This document shows, piece by piece, positions 47,807-60,900 of a DNA stretch of 64,000 nt (positions are counted from its first letter, which is position 1; each line of letters opens with the position of its first letter). A program made the translations under genes and the position numbers. A model generated the notes under the pieces. The model made no database searches. It was given only the letters and a program-made list of their open reading frames with translations, and had not been told where the DNA came from. This DNA comes from Tetmemena sp. SeJ-2015 (lineage: Eukaryota > Ciliophora > Spirotrichea > Sporadotrichida > Oxytrichidae): NCBI GenBank assembly GCA_027382625.1, contig JAJKFJ010021911.1, positions 40,936 to 104,935 of the forward strand. Reading direction: 5' to 3'.

Positions 47807-48432
47807 GGGGGTCTTTCCTCGTCATCCATTTTTTCATAAAAATATGAAAATAATGATCTAGAATAAAATTAGCCAAAAACACAAATTTTTAAATCCAAAT
47901 TGAAATACAAAGGGTCTATTCAGGCCATATTCTTTATTTTTTAAAAGTAGCATTATTTTTTTTAAAAAAAAAGTCGCTATATTTTATCTTTATAAGATTT
48001 TATTGAAATCGAGTTGCATTTAATATAAAAAATTACAGAATGCATAGCGAAAAAAAGTTGTAATAAGAGTAATTAGATTTTTATAAAAGAATAGATTATG
48101 CTTTATTTATTGTTTTATTTATAAAGAATATTCTAAGAGTCTGATATATAAATTGAGAGATCTCTGATTTTCTGAAATTTTCATATTAAACTTATAAAAT
48201 TTAACCTATTTTTTTATGTTACTATTCTTTTGCAATTTATATTTTTTTTCCTAAATCAATATTCTTTCAAAGATATTTTTAAATATCTAAAATAAAGAAT
48301 ATGGCCTTGATGGACCCTTTGTATTTCAACTTTGACTTAAGAATTGGTGTTTTTGGCTAATTTTAGGCTAGATCATGATTTTTCATTTTTGTATGAAAAA
48401 AGTGGATGACGAGGAAAGGCCCCTTCCCCCCC
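47807..48432. mobile_element. MITE B: G-run-ended long-TIR element, 626 bp
   Basis: Left end is a G-run then TCTTTCCTCGTCATCCA. Right end is GATGACGAGGAAAGG followed by C/T-rich run. Inverted arms share AAAATTAGCCAAAAACACAA (left, ~47,865) and its complement (right, ~48,340). Arms pair for roughly 150 bp or more, with an AT-rich centre. No clear 8-bp duplication remains. No ORF. Confidence 0.85.
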
Positions 48433-48891
48433 TAATAAATGTAAACTTAGTTTCTAAAATTAGTAGCATCCGATAATCATTTATGAGCTATAAATGAATG
48501 AGTTGCTTTTTAAATAAAATAAATTAGAATTGTTGTGCTTACTAAATACAATCTTTTTTATATTTATAATCTTAATTTTCAATTATTCAATTTCTTTGCT
48601 ATTATCAATATTGCGGAAATTCATTTACAATTTTACCTTAAATTAAGATCATAAATCTTCACTATTTTTCAATAAATACAAAATTTTGAGACTTTTATAT
48701 TTTCAAAGATCTAATTAAAATTAATATATCTTTCTCATCGTATATTATCTTCTCAGTGTGCGAATACTCTTAAAATAAAAAGAATAAATAAATAAAAATA
48801 TTAATAATGTAAACTTTATTTTTTCTTTATTTAATTCAACATAAACGCAAATTTTCTTGTTTAAAATATAAAAGAAATTGAAATTTATAAC
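48433..48891. other. AT-rich spacer, ~460 bp
   Basis: Between MITE B and the start of the coiled-coil gene. It presumably contains the promoter; no motif recognised. Confidence 0.45.
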
Positions 48892-51800
48892 ATGGAATTA
48901 AAAGAAACAGTCTCCAAATCGAGAGAAGAATCTAAGTCCTTAGAAAAGATGTCAAAATAATTATAATTAGAACTAAATGGCAATAAATTAGGAATATAGA
49001 ATAAGCAAGACTCTAGCAACAGCAGCAGTAGTAATGTTTCTAATCAAAGAGCTCAAATTCCTCTTGCTTAAATTATCAACAAGCTGAAAGAAATAGATAA
49101 GATCATCCCAAAGGTAAAATTGTGCTTATTTTCTGATACTTTCTTAGTTTGAATACTCCTTTATTTTCTTAATACTTGTAAATTTTGATAAACATCCTAT
49201 AAATTGAATAACTGAAGGAGCAAGGGCAGCAGCAGTTTGAAATTCTTACTAGATTTGAGAATAAGGTTAAGCAGATGACGGACAAGCAAGATCTGCAAGC
49301 GCTTATCATAGAGTATAAGACTGAGCTGGAGTTGCGTTTGAAGCAGCAGTACATTGAGTTCTGCCAAGAAATGAGAAGAGACCTCGAGAAGAAAGTGGAC
49401 CAAGCCTATTTCAAAGAGAAGATTAAAAGAAGAGCGCCTGGCTTGGATTACTAGAGACTCAAAGATGACCACCATGCTCTCAAAGTCTATAAAAAAAGGA
49501 ATTTATGAATGTACATTTATATAGTTATCTTTTGCTATCACGAGTTACAGTCTATGGTAGATAACCATCACAGAGAGATGCTGAATTTCTTGAGCAAGAA
49601 GCTAGATGTAGCAGAGTTCTCTAAAGAAAAGGATAATTTGATTTGCTAAAAAGATTTCTAAACCTTAAGAAACCACATTAAGGAAGTGTAAGATAAACTC
49701 GAAAGTTTTAAAACAGATTTATTGGGTGGTAAGGTCCCTGGATTTAACAAGCAAGATAATTCTTTTAATGTTTCTATAAGCAAGAGAATGAGTTGTCTGA
49801 GAGTGAGGAGGAAGAGCTGGATAAACTGGACTAGGAATTATAGGATGAGATAGTGGCTGAGAGCAGCAGAGATGAAAGACTAGGGTCTTTTAATTTCAAT
49901 ATCAGAGCTGGCTCTTTCGATGACAAGCAGAAGGAATCGCAAAAGAAAATTCATATCATGATAACTAATCTAAACACCCTCTCATTATTTAAAGAGCGAA
50001 GAAGAGAAGCCTAAGATTCTTCTGGAAGGAAAACAAGATTAGTCAGAATCAGCCTTCAACAACAATTTGTTGAAGATTCCAAACATCAAACGAGCCTTTC
50101 AAACCCCATTCGAAGAATTTAAGAATAAGCTGGATGCCTCACATCAGAGTGGGGTGTTAGGAAACCCCAACATAAATACCTCAAGGTCAGGTTTTAACAC
50201 TGGGAGAAACACAGTTGTTAATGCTAAATTCTACTCAACTAACAGTTTCGGCTTCGGCAAGTCCTACTTGAAGACAGTCAGTTAAAGATAGAAAATAGCA
50301 TCCGCTCTCAAAGTAGATCCCAAGGTGCAGCGACGCTACTTCCAAGCACAAATCAACGAACTAAGTGAGAAGATAATGGAATTCCTGCAACGCAATCGAG
50401 ACATGGATAACTACCTCGAGTCATCAGACAAATTCATGAGGGAGGTTCAGTCGCACATCAAGCACTTCCAAGACAAGTTTTCTAACTTGCAGGTCGATGA
50501 GAAAGATTTCAAGACCAAGTCATAACAAGTCTAAAACTACTACGAGTTTTCAAAAACTCAGCATGAGAAGATGATAGAAGATTATAATTAGATGGAGCAG
50601 TCACTTGTCGCAATAAAGAAGGAGCAGAGAGAGTTTTATAATAAAATCACCAGTGATAACGAACTCAAGTTTAAAAAGCTCATACAACTTGACTCCATAG
50701 TAAATTAGTTGAAGCAAGAATAAGATGTGCTTAGATCTAAGAGAATAAAGGAGGAGACATAGAAGAAGGAGGACCAGAGTAAGTTATTGAATAGAATTGC
50801 AAAACTTGAGAAGACTTATCTAAGAAATGAAGAAGAGAGGAAGATAGATCTAATGGAAGCTGATAGAAGGTTCATCGTAATAGAAGGAGAGATTGATTAT
50901 CTCAAAGGTCCCTTTTTATGCGATATCAAGAATATCAAGAGCCAGAACTAGGGGCTATTTAATGAACTATAACGGACTTAAAAAGAACATAGAACGATTC
51001 TCTTTGAGCAATCTCGTTTGTATAAATATTATTTATAAAATCATAAAGCATTTTAATATAATCATATTAATTTTAAAGGATTTGACTTCTAAAATATCTT
51101 TAATTAAGTATCATTTTATAATTCTTATTCTAGAACAAGTCAAATCTTGCCTTTTTAAGCAAATAGCTCTTCTATTATTTTATTATAATAGTGTCGCAGG
51201 TAGGTTCGTATTTTTATTTTTTTCTTTCCTTTTTTAAATAAATAAAAAATTTTATTTTTTTCATGTTGAGAGTACTAAATATATTTAATAGTCTTTGTGA
51301 CTTTTCTTTTAAAAAATTTTATTTTATTTTATTTTTAGCAATCGTAGTTAAACACCTCTCAGTTAGAGTAGAATGAGACCATGGCGGATTAGAATGATTT
51401 GAACACTTTTAAAAGGAGTATAAACGATAGTAGGGATGAAGGGGTTGCTTGGGTTATTTGAAATCAAAGTAGAAACTTTTAAACTCATCACTCACTTGGG
51501 GAAGTAGCTAAATTCACTCATAGAAGAGCCTAAACCGCTGTTTCAATGAGGAGGAAGGAATCTATTTAGCAACCATCTACAATTTAACAAAAGGAATTAT
51601 TGGATCAGACCTAGAATCATTTTATTGGAGTAGTTCCAAAGTCAGCGCTCAATTTAAACCTCACTCAAATAACTCAGCTCAACAAACAGAGAAGGAGTGA
51701 TTAGCTCTATAGTAGAGATGCTGAACTGCTCAAGTAAATATCCTTTGTCAACTAGAATATAAACAAGCGATCTGATTTCCTGGTTACTCCCAGCAATATA

Positions 51801-52266
51801 GGCCACCTCTCTAAACATAACTTGACTTTTGATTCACTCAATTAGAATAATTCAACTAAATACAATCAAAGACCAAGATCTAGCATAGCCCAGGGCAACT
51901 TAAGAATCAAGAGGGGTGAAACTAGCTTAAAATTCACAAAAAAAGAATTAACGCAGTCTGATCATTTAAAAAATTAAAATCCTCAAGCCCAAGTAAGAAC
52001 AAAAAATACTTAATTTTTATATTAATTACACTATTTAAGTAACGTAAAAGGGTTAAGTTGACATTTCTCAAAGAAATAAGTTGCCTTTTAAATAACTGAG
52101 CTTTGAAAACACTCTTAAGAATTCTAGAGTACCCTCAGAGAGAATTGCTTTTAATGATGTCAATTAAAAATCTCCCGAAGAAGGATAAAGCGAAGACCAA
52201 GCAAAATAGAGATTGTAAAAAGTTACGAAGCTTCAACTGCATCGCTTTGAACATCTAATGAAATGA
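48892..52266 (+). CDS. large coiled-coil protein of unknown function
   Basis: Start MELKETVSKSREESKSLEKM at 48892; stop TGA at 52264-52266. Blocks: 48,892-49,113 (Gln/Ser-rich then IINKLKEIDKIIPK); 49,203-49,500 (EQLKEQGQQQFEILTRFENK then RRDLEKKVDQAYFKEKIKRR); 49,545-49,760; 49,785-50,905 (NELSESEEEELDKLDQELQD, GFNTGRNTVVNAKFYSTNSF, then long heptad-like helices RRYFQAQINELSEKIMEFLQ); and 51,340-52,266 (Ser/Asn/Gln-rich tail, TSQLEQNETMADQNDLNTF). Gaps near 49,114-49,200, 49,490-49,545, 49,760-49,785, 49,985, 50,906-51,340 and 52,000-52,025 break the frame and are AT-rich, so IESs or introns. The helical middle suggests a cytoskeletal or basal-body structural protein, but that is inference. 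Confidence 0.62.
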
Positions 52267-54233
52267 TAGAAATTATAACGCTCTATGATTTAAATTGAGA
52301 ACAATATATTTATCAATTCTTTTATATTACTATATTATACCACTCCTTGCAGAATTTAATTCACTTATTCATATTGTTTATTTTTAATGATAAAATCTAT
52401 TGTTTAAGATGTTTTAGTTAATTATTTTGAATTAAATTTATTTTTAAAAATAAATTGCAAGTTGGTTTTAAAATCTAGCTATAATATTTATAGCTAAGAT
52501 ATATTAGAGACACTTAAACTATTCACCTTAAATTTACACTATAAAATAAATTATAGCCTAATCAAATGTAAGAACATTTTTACTATTCATTATAAAATAA
52601 CCGGCTATTTCAATACGCATAAATAGACTTTTAAGAATCTCCATCAGAAATTTTAGAATCAAAGTTAAATTATCATGGCTTAGATTCTTGCTTGAATTAA
52701 GATCCATTTAATAGTTTTATTTTTAAGTAAATAAAATATATTTATTTTCATTTTGAGATATAAAGAAAGAATTTATGGGATTTAATTCCTCTTTTAGAAT
52801 TTATTAGAATTAATTCTTATTGCACTCCATTAAATTAATAAATAGTATTGAATTGCCTTTCTTAACTTTAACTAATTTATTTACTAAAAAAAGGTAACAT
52901 AACTTTAAATTTTAATTTACTGATAGCGGATTAATTATTTGCTTTTTTTTATATGCTTGAGTTTAAGGAGAGAGGCCTTCTGATTTTATCATTAAATTAA
53001 AATTTATTTTTTGTGCTGGAATAAGAAATGATTCATAGATTGTTGGATATTAAAGACATTAGTCTGGATTGGTAAATGCAATTATCAAAATCAATTTGGA
53101 TTTAGAATTAAAAGACAATAAAAATATTAATTTCATATGTTTTATCTATTATTTCTATTCGACTCTATGTTGACTCTATATTTTTAGTTGAAAATAACTT
53201 TTTCGATATCTACTTTTTTTAATAAAAATGCATTTAAAATCTATAATTTTTCTTGTATACAAGAACTTTTAGTGAATAAAAATCTATAAATTATTTTAAA
53301 ATTTAATATTGAAGATTGAAATTTTAGATATTAAAATTAAATGTTTTCTTCGAAGAAAAATATAATAGATAATGACTATAGTAAGAATTTAAATTAAAAT
53401 CAATGATTGATTAAAATAATAAAAGGAAAGTTGTAATTATTTGCATTAAAATAGTAGATTTGACCCTTGATCTGCAGTTTGTTCGATAGAGAATTAAAAT
53501 TTAATATGAGTTCTACTTTAATTATCTTCGTAGTGTTTTTCACCAGCTAGATATCTCCTTAGCAAAATCCAAAAAGAAATATATCACTTTTGAATAAACT
53601 TTTATCGCTTTTAAATTTTGACTCAGCACTCCCACACCGAATTTGCAAGGAAATAAGTTTTTAAAATTTTAAGCTCAATCAATCGAATGGCATAAATAAA
53701 ATCTAAATTAGACTCAATTCAACTGCCAATGCTTAAAATTTAATATTTTTTTTAATTCTCAGTTATATTAATTTATAATGATAAAAGATAAGATAAAGGA
53801 TTTTAAAAATTCACTACAACTCACTCTCTCTGAATACAAATATAAAGTTCGAAAATTTCAAGAAACAAAAAATATAACTAGAAGGATGAAGTGTTTAAAA
53901 ATTTTGAGTTTGGACTACCTTCTAAAATTTGAGGATAAAAATTAGTAAAATATTCTTTAATAAGCTAATTTTTTCTATGATGTTGAAAATTTTAGAAATG
54001 TAAACTGCCTCTTATTTCGTTTAAAATATAAATTACCCCTCTATTCAATACTTTCAAGTTTGGTATTTTTTAATTTAAGCATAATTGAATTTTATTTTTT
54101 AAATATTTTTGAAAGCTTTTGAGAACTGCTACTTCATTCATTTCTTTATTTTATATAAATTCTTGAGTGAAAATTTTTAATTTATTTTAAACACGAATAC
54201 TCTATCGTTGCAAAAATGTAAGCTAAAGTATAA
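52267..54233. other. AT-rich region without supportable gene, ~2 kb
   Basis: Downstream of the coiled-coil gene up to MITE C. Very AT-rich; no coding block, transposon end or shared repeat was found. Confidence 0.45.
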
Positions 54234-55039
54234 GGGGGGGGGCCTTTCCTCGTCATCCACTTTTTTTCATGAAAATATGATAAATCACTGTCTAGCCTAA
54301 AATTAGCCAAAAACACCAATTTTTTAGTCCTAATTCAATTTCAGAGGGCTTATCACGATCATATTCTTTAATTTAGAAAATAGAATTTAATTTTTAGAAT
54401 CAGTCAGACAAAATTTTGTATTGCAATTTTATAGAATAAAGACTTTATTTTATTGAATCAAAATATATGTTTTCAAAATATAAGATAATAGTTAACTACG
54501 AAAAATATAAATGCTACAAAAAACATTTATAAATGAGATGAATTTCCTATAAAAATGCTTACAGCTATTTAAAAGCTAAGGCTTCGATATTCAATTTTAG
54601 AATATTTTAAAGAAATCAAGAATACATGAAATTTCATATTTAATCATACAATCAAAGAACAATATGTATTTAATGCAATAAGTTGACTTAGATATATTTT
54701 TAGATCAGATTATGCTATTAAAGGATAATGAAAATGAAAAGACTCGATAACTGTGATAAGGTGGTTTAGAGTACTTATTATTTTTACATTAGATATCTTC
54801 AACTTGTGAATGAATTAAGTATCCTAGTGATATTGCCACTCCTATAAAATTTAATTTTTTATAAATGAATATTTCCCGAAGGCTCCAAATGTTTTCTAAA
54901 TTAAAGAATATGATCATGATAAGCCCTCTGAAATTGAATTAGGACTAAAAAATTGGTGTTTTTGGCTAATTTTAGGCTAGAAAGTGATTTTTCATATTTT
55001 CATGAAAAAAGTGGATGATGAGGAAAGGCCACCCCCCCC
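54234..55039. mobile_element. MITE C: G-run-ended long-TIR element, 806 bp
   Basis: Left end: G-run then CCTTTCCTCGTCATCCAC. Right end: GATGAGGAAAGGCCA then eight C. Flanked by the perfect 8-bp direct repeat AAGTATAA at 54226-54233 and 55040-55047. Arms pair for about 130 bp (CATGAAAATATGA, CCTAAAATTAGCCAAAAACA and complements). The subterminal sequence is the same family as MITE B. The centre is AT-rich and non-coding. Confidence 0.9.
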
Positions 55040-56356
55040 AAGTATAACATAATGCAAAATAATAATTAAAAAAATGAAGAAGTCAAATTATATTCTTTAT
55101 TTGAAGCTACCGCTTTTTTAATTCAATTTCTAAAATCTTAATTATTTTTTTAATGTGTCTTTTCGATATTCTTATTTTTATTAATCAAGATGTAATAAAT
55201 TGCTTATACCTGAAATTCTAAACATACTAAAATCAATCTAGAGTCTTCATTAAATCAGAGAACAGAAGGTTAGGTAAACTACTGAGAGAAATATTTCAAG
55301 GATATTCTTTCATTTTTACTTACTTTAGAATTATTTCAATCATTAAAAAAATAATTGCTCTCGGCATTAAAGTAAAACATTTAAATATTTCATCTCTTTC
55401 AGAAATTTTTTAATCATTTTATTTTTGAATATGAATTTTTTTAAAATATTTTTAATTTCTTTTGAGCATATTTTATTAAGTCCCTTAATTTTTTTTTGCA
55501 AATTTTTTGCTAATTCTATATTATAACTTTATATTTATTTAAACTATTTTATAAGTACAGAATATAAATATTTTATTTATTTTTGAGATAAGCTGACGAG
55601 GTGGAGGGGAAATATTAATATTAAGAGAGACCAAACAAAACTAGGAATTAATAATTTGAAACCAAAGACAATTTAGGATAAATTAATTCACAAAATATAT
55701 TTACTCAATAAAAAAATAATTATAAATTAAGAATTAACAACATTTAACTCAATATGTATAGCAGAAAATTAATGATAAATTCTTTCTTCAATTAAGTACC
55801 TTTTATTTATATAGCTCTAAGTTTTTAAACAAATCTTTTTATTTATCACAAATTAAAACTTGAGTGTTGTAATATATATAGAATTTATCCATTATTTTTT
55901 CCCTACATAATTGTATCCATTCTTAACATAATATTTTTAAGTTACTTCATAATATGATTTCCTTAAGAATTTTAATTTAAAATCATTGAATGTCTTTCAC
56001 GAGAGGAGATCATAACTTAAATAAAGCAAGCTTTATAAGATCAGATGTTTAGATACGTTTAAACTATAGAATTTCTAAGTTTAAATTAAATATAGCAAAC
56101 ATATTATCTGAGAATTAAATAATTTTATACTGAGAGAAAAACAATTTCTTTTTAATAATAAATTTAAAACGGCTTTATCATCTTCCTCTTTTCTATTATA
56201 TTTTGATGAATAATTGTTGAAAACTACCTGAAATCAGAACTTCGCAACTATTAATACAAATTTTCAAGACACATCCTTGAAGCATGAATAGTCAACAATT
56301 AAATTACACAATATTTTACTTTTTATTAATTTAAAGACTGCTTTCTTTTATAGATA
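55040..56356. other. AT-rich region, ~1.3 kb
   Basis: Includes the right copy of the MITE C target duplication. No gene or other repeat recognised. Confidence 0.45.
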
Positions 56357-57974
56357 ATGAAAGAACTGACACAGCAGTATTTGGAGATGAAGATTTTAGA
56401 CACAAGGCAATAAATGCGCATCGAGGATCATTCTAATTTAAATTCATCAATTTATTAATAAACAAATATTTTAAGTTAAGAAGACTTTAATGAATTAATT
56501 GCTAAAAGAATCAATAGCCGACTCATGGATGGAGGCATAGATGCAGATGCAAATCAATATGAGCTTAGTAATGGCCACTCTAGTTCCATTGGCAGTCAGA
56601 GTGCTATCAATTTTCAAAGGAAGCACAGTATGAATTAAAACAACACATTTTAATCATTTATAATTAAGGTTCAAGACCAAGAACTGGTTAGCTTATGATC
56701 GGTTAAACAGGAAGGGAAGAAAGCAGTTCCACTCTTAAAAATAAGCTAATTACAGGCTTGAGAAATGGTCTTGCAACTGAAGGAGGGAGGAGGGTCACTC
56801 AGCCTATCGGTATTTTGTAAGCACTAATTGAAATGAAACAAAGAGAGGAGGAAGAGGAGAGGCGCACATCATATTTTATTTATCAAAGAGCAAAAGTAAA
56901 AATAAAACAAATAAATATAATGCTATTTAAGTAGCTTAACAAATCAGAGCAAGAAATCTAGGTCATTTATTATATTGGATCCAGCCGTTTCAAACAATTA
57001 TATTTGCTTTTATACAATTTCTAATTATAAAATTAAAAAAGAATTAAATACTTTGATTGGATAAGGATGTTTTTAAGATGATTTAATTATTATGTCCTTT
57101 CAAATTAAAAAAAGATTAAATTTCTTTTAAACAGATTAGGAACTTCACAGTCAAAGTCACGAAACCAAGTAAATCTATAAAAGTAAACAGATTAAATTGA
57201 ATATTTTATATCTGCTTGAAATGAATACGACTGCTGGCGTACTCATTCAAGAAAACAAGAGTATTTAGAATCTGCTCGACACAAAGACAGAGAATTAATT
57301 ATTATATTTATGAATTATGGAGACTTGCTTTTCCACAACAGCAGTTAAACTTTGAATCTGCCGAGCATTCAAGCATATTAGACTTAGACTGGAAAGAACA
57401 TCATATCCTTGAGAAAGCAATCTGTCGTCAATAATCTGATCTATTAAAATAAGCTTAATTTCGGAAGCTTTGGCTTGAAAAGAATAAAACATTTATGATT
57501 TAATTTCATAATATTTATTTTAAATAAGTAATCCAAACAGTAATAGTAAAAGTCAGCATGAGATGAGTAGCTAAAAGCCACACATGGAGGAGGCTGAGAA
57601 GCTCAACTACAAAATCAGAGAAGACTTTCTCAAGAGAGGGCTTTTGCAAAGACACACTTTACTTAACAGCTCAAAAGATATTCTTCAACTAGATGTTAAA
57701 AATATTTAAATATCATTTTTATATTTGAAATGACAGCATCAAGATAGAGGGATCTAAAATTTAGACACTAACTAATTGGCATGATGAATATGATTGGGCA
57801 CCCACTAATTAAGACACAGCGCATAAAGACGCAGCCACTTCTTTAGAATCACCATCACCTAAAATTATTTAAATATAACTTAATAAATTAAAAAAATTAA
57901 AGCAATAAATTTTGGATAAATTGAATTGCTCTCAAATATTTTAGATAATAAAATAATCCAAATGCTTCCCATGA
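56357..57974 (+). CDS. unknown low-complexity protein with several IESs
   Basis: Start MKELTQQYLEMKILDTRQ at 56357. Further blocks: about 56,480-56,635 (EDFNELIAKRINSRLMDGGI then NGHSSSIGSQSAINFQRKHS); 56,668-56,900 (SRPRTGQLMIGQTGREESSS then GRRVTQPIGILQALIEMKQR); 57,200-57,300 (LLEMNTTAGVLIQENKSIQN); 57,320-57,500 (QLNFESAEHSSILDLDWKEH); 57,540-57,700 (EEAEKLNYKIREDFLKRGLL); 57,735-57,974 (TNWHDEYDWAPTNQ). The gaps are AT-rich with TGAs. I do not recognise a domain. The last frame ends at TGA 57972, overlapping the tail of the convergent calpain model by ~43 bp, so one of the two 3' ends may be shorter than drawn. Confidence 0.5.
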
Positions 57975-60900
57975 ATGCGATAGTTTGGTTATATTTATTT
58001 TAAATCATATTTGCTGAAGTTCTTATTGCTGTTCGATTGCTTGTCTTTCTTAGGAAGAAAGTAATCCCTAGTTCTCGCTGGCTTCCTATTCTCCCTCTTC
58101 ATTTTCTGCTTCTTCTTAATATTCTTCTTCATTTAAATTCCCTCCGTTTAAAAATAAACAGCGATTTTAAAAGTTAATTTATACCTTAATTAGTTTTCAA
58201 TGATCTCTTAAGCTTGCATATTTTGATTCAATAATTCATTTTATTGGTTATCTTCTTGAGCAACTTCTTCTTTATCTTCTTCTTCTTTAACCTCTTCTTG
58301 CGCATAACCTATGTCTCTTTAGTCTAAATTCTATATATTCTTTTCTCCTAGTCCATAACCTGCTCAAATATAAATATCTTTTATTATTTTATCAGCTTCC
58401 TTGACTTGATTCTAATTTGGAGCACTGATGGCTTAAAGCATATCTTGATCGAATGCTCTTACTAGATATTTGAAGCAGGTGTTTGAGTGCTGAGTTATGA
58501 TACCTTCAAGCTTTCTGATCTTCTTATCTCCTCTCCCAACATACACGTTCTTTATTATCAAGTTGTTGACGAGAGTGGGGCACGAAACTTCCAAATCTAT
58601 GCATAGAGGAGGGCAGTTAAAAACACTCACAAAAAAGTTATGATTATTTATTTATTCAAGATGCAGTCCACATTTTCAATACAGAAGACATTCCTATCGT
58701 TATTTGCTTTAAGCTCAATCTGCAACTCATTCTTGCCTTCAATGTGTGGATGAGGGACCATTCTGCACGTCAAGTAAGCTCCTGAGAACTCAGCTCGTTC
58801 CAACTTTGTAGCTTCTGCCTGCTGCTGTCTGATCACTTAAGAGTAGGATTGGGATACGTAGACTTTCGTTGTAGACGGTTTCAAGTTGAAATTAATAAAG
58901 TTAAATTAAATTGAAGGTGAGATTGATAGGCTGTCTGATGACATCTATCTGCACTTACTAAAATACTGATGAGGTGTTGTCCAGCTGATGGATTTTGAAT
59001 TGCCTGCTTCTAGGCATCAAATCCAATACATTTTCCACCTTGCTGTCGCCATAAATATTAAAACAATATTTTTTTCTAATTGCCATTGTAGAGAGACAGT
59101 TGCTAGGAATCTAATTGTTTGGACTTCAAAGTGTAGAAGACTTTCTCACCCTGTGATCCAGCAATGAACTTTAAGTGAACACATAGATAATTAAATTGAT
59201 TAAATATTATAAACAGCAGCTATTGCTTAATAATCCTCTTCATGGAATTGGTCTTAGAGGTTGCTCATAACTGGAACTTCATACCTGTAACCTAATTGAA
59301 GTCTCTCTGCAAGCCACTCATCCAGCATGCTGAAGACAGAGAAAGGGAATTGTTTCGCATGCACTCTGTGAATCTATTTAATTAGTTGCTAAAATATAAT
59401 TCATTATCTCAATGGGGTCTGGAGCATAGATGTTCATTACTAGTTTCTTAACTGGATTTAAAGCGTCCCAATCAGCTTTGAAGAAGAGGATATACTCACC
59501 AGCTAGTAGCCGAGGTAGTTCAATATGAGCATGTTGATAGCTAATGTAGTCTCCATCTATGAATGCTAGTTCTTCCTCTTAGTTTTTTATTAAAAGCAAT
59601 AAAAAAATGGCAAAAATGTATTATATCACTTTATGTAAGTAAAAGCTAATAAGTATATTATTCTTTGAAAGTTTTGTTTATTAATTATGTGACAGTTTTA
59701 ATAGCCTTAATTTTAAATTGTATTGGAATTATATTCTCAATTAGCCATAGTAGGATTTTGATGGTTTGGGTTGACTAATTTTGGATGTTAATTATGATAT
59801 CTAATTTTAATTGGTTTGATCTTGGTATTTATATAACTTAATTTTATCTGAGGAATAAAAACACAGTATTCTAATTTTCTTTCTCCGTTTCTTACTCAAA
59901 AAATTAATTTAATAAGTATTCTAGTGTAATTTTTGTTATCGCATCTTTAATTCTAACTTTTAGATAAAAAACTTGAGGTTAATGTAGTGAATATAGTAAT
60001 TAGCGTAAATGTTATAGAAGCAGAAATGGTCGATGTATTTGACAATGAAATGATTGTAGATTAATCCAGCATTATAAAATTTAATTTATTGTATTCAAAT
60101 TTGCTTTTTTTTATTCTTAATATCTAAATGAAATTAAATAATTTACCTTTCTTCTTAATTAGTTTTCGCCTGGGAGCTTGTTATATCCTCTATCCACTTT
60201 CTTAGCAGATTTATCTGCGGAGGAACCTGCCTTGACGATCTTAGCTATGATAAATTTAAGAGGAGCATACTTGTAACTTCCCCTCATAGTCTCATCCACA
60301 AAGCGTGCGTGTACCTGGTTCAGAACTAGTACTATTGGAGTGTCTGTGTAGTTTTAGGCCACTGAGAATCTTTAAAGACAATAGTTTAATCTTATTAAGA
60401 TTTAGTAAAGTTACCAGGAGTATGCTGGTCTGCCATTATGGACAGATCGTGAGTCTCTATATACTTGCAAACTGTGGTGATATAGAAGAAGCTCATATAG
60501 TCTTCAAAGCTAATGAAAAAGATTCCGTCTTCCTTGTCTTCGAACGAGAGTTTCTCTTTTAGTTCAGGAGTCCACTTGGTAGACTTGTCGCTCCAGTCTC
60601 CATTCCATTCCTTAAATCCCCACGGGTTTCTAATCTTAAATAAAGTATTATTATTGGTATCTTGATTAGTCTGATAACAGCTCCCTTCTTTTAAGAATGA
60701 GGGTCTGCTTCCTCATAAGTGGATATGAGAGAATATGCATGGGCGTCAACCAAACCTACGTTCTTCATCTCATCACTTGTTTTTCCTTATTTTTATGAAG
60801 AGACTGCAGTGGCTATGATGTAGTTTATAAATCCATATCTTTTAAAATATAGTTCTTCTGGTCTGCCTCTCTAATCATCTTCCACAGCTGTTCCTTATCT

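Noticed and set aside
50893..51237. 114-aa plus-strand ORF in the coiled-coil gene
   Set aside because: Ile/Leu/Phe/Tyr-rich sequence typical of AT-rich DNA, unlike the flanking coiled-coil blocks. Better explained as an IES or intron.
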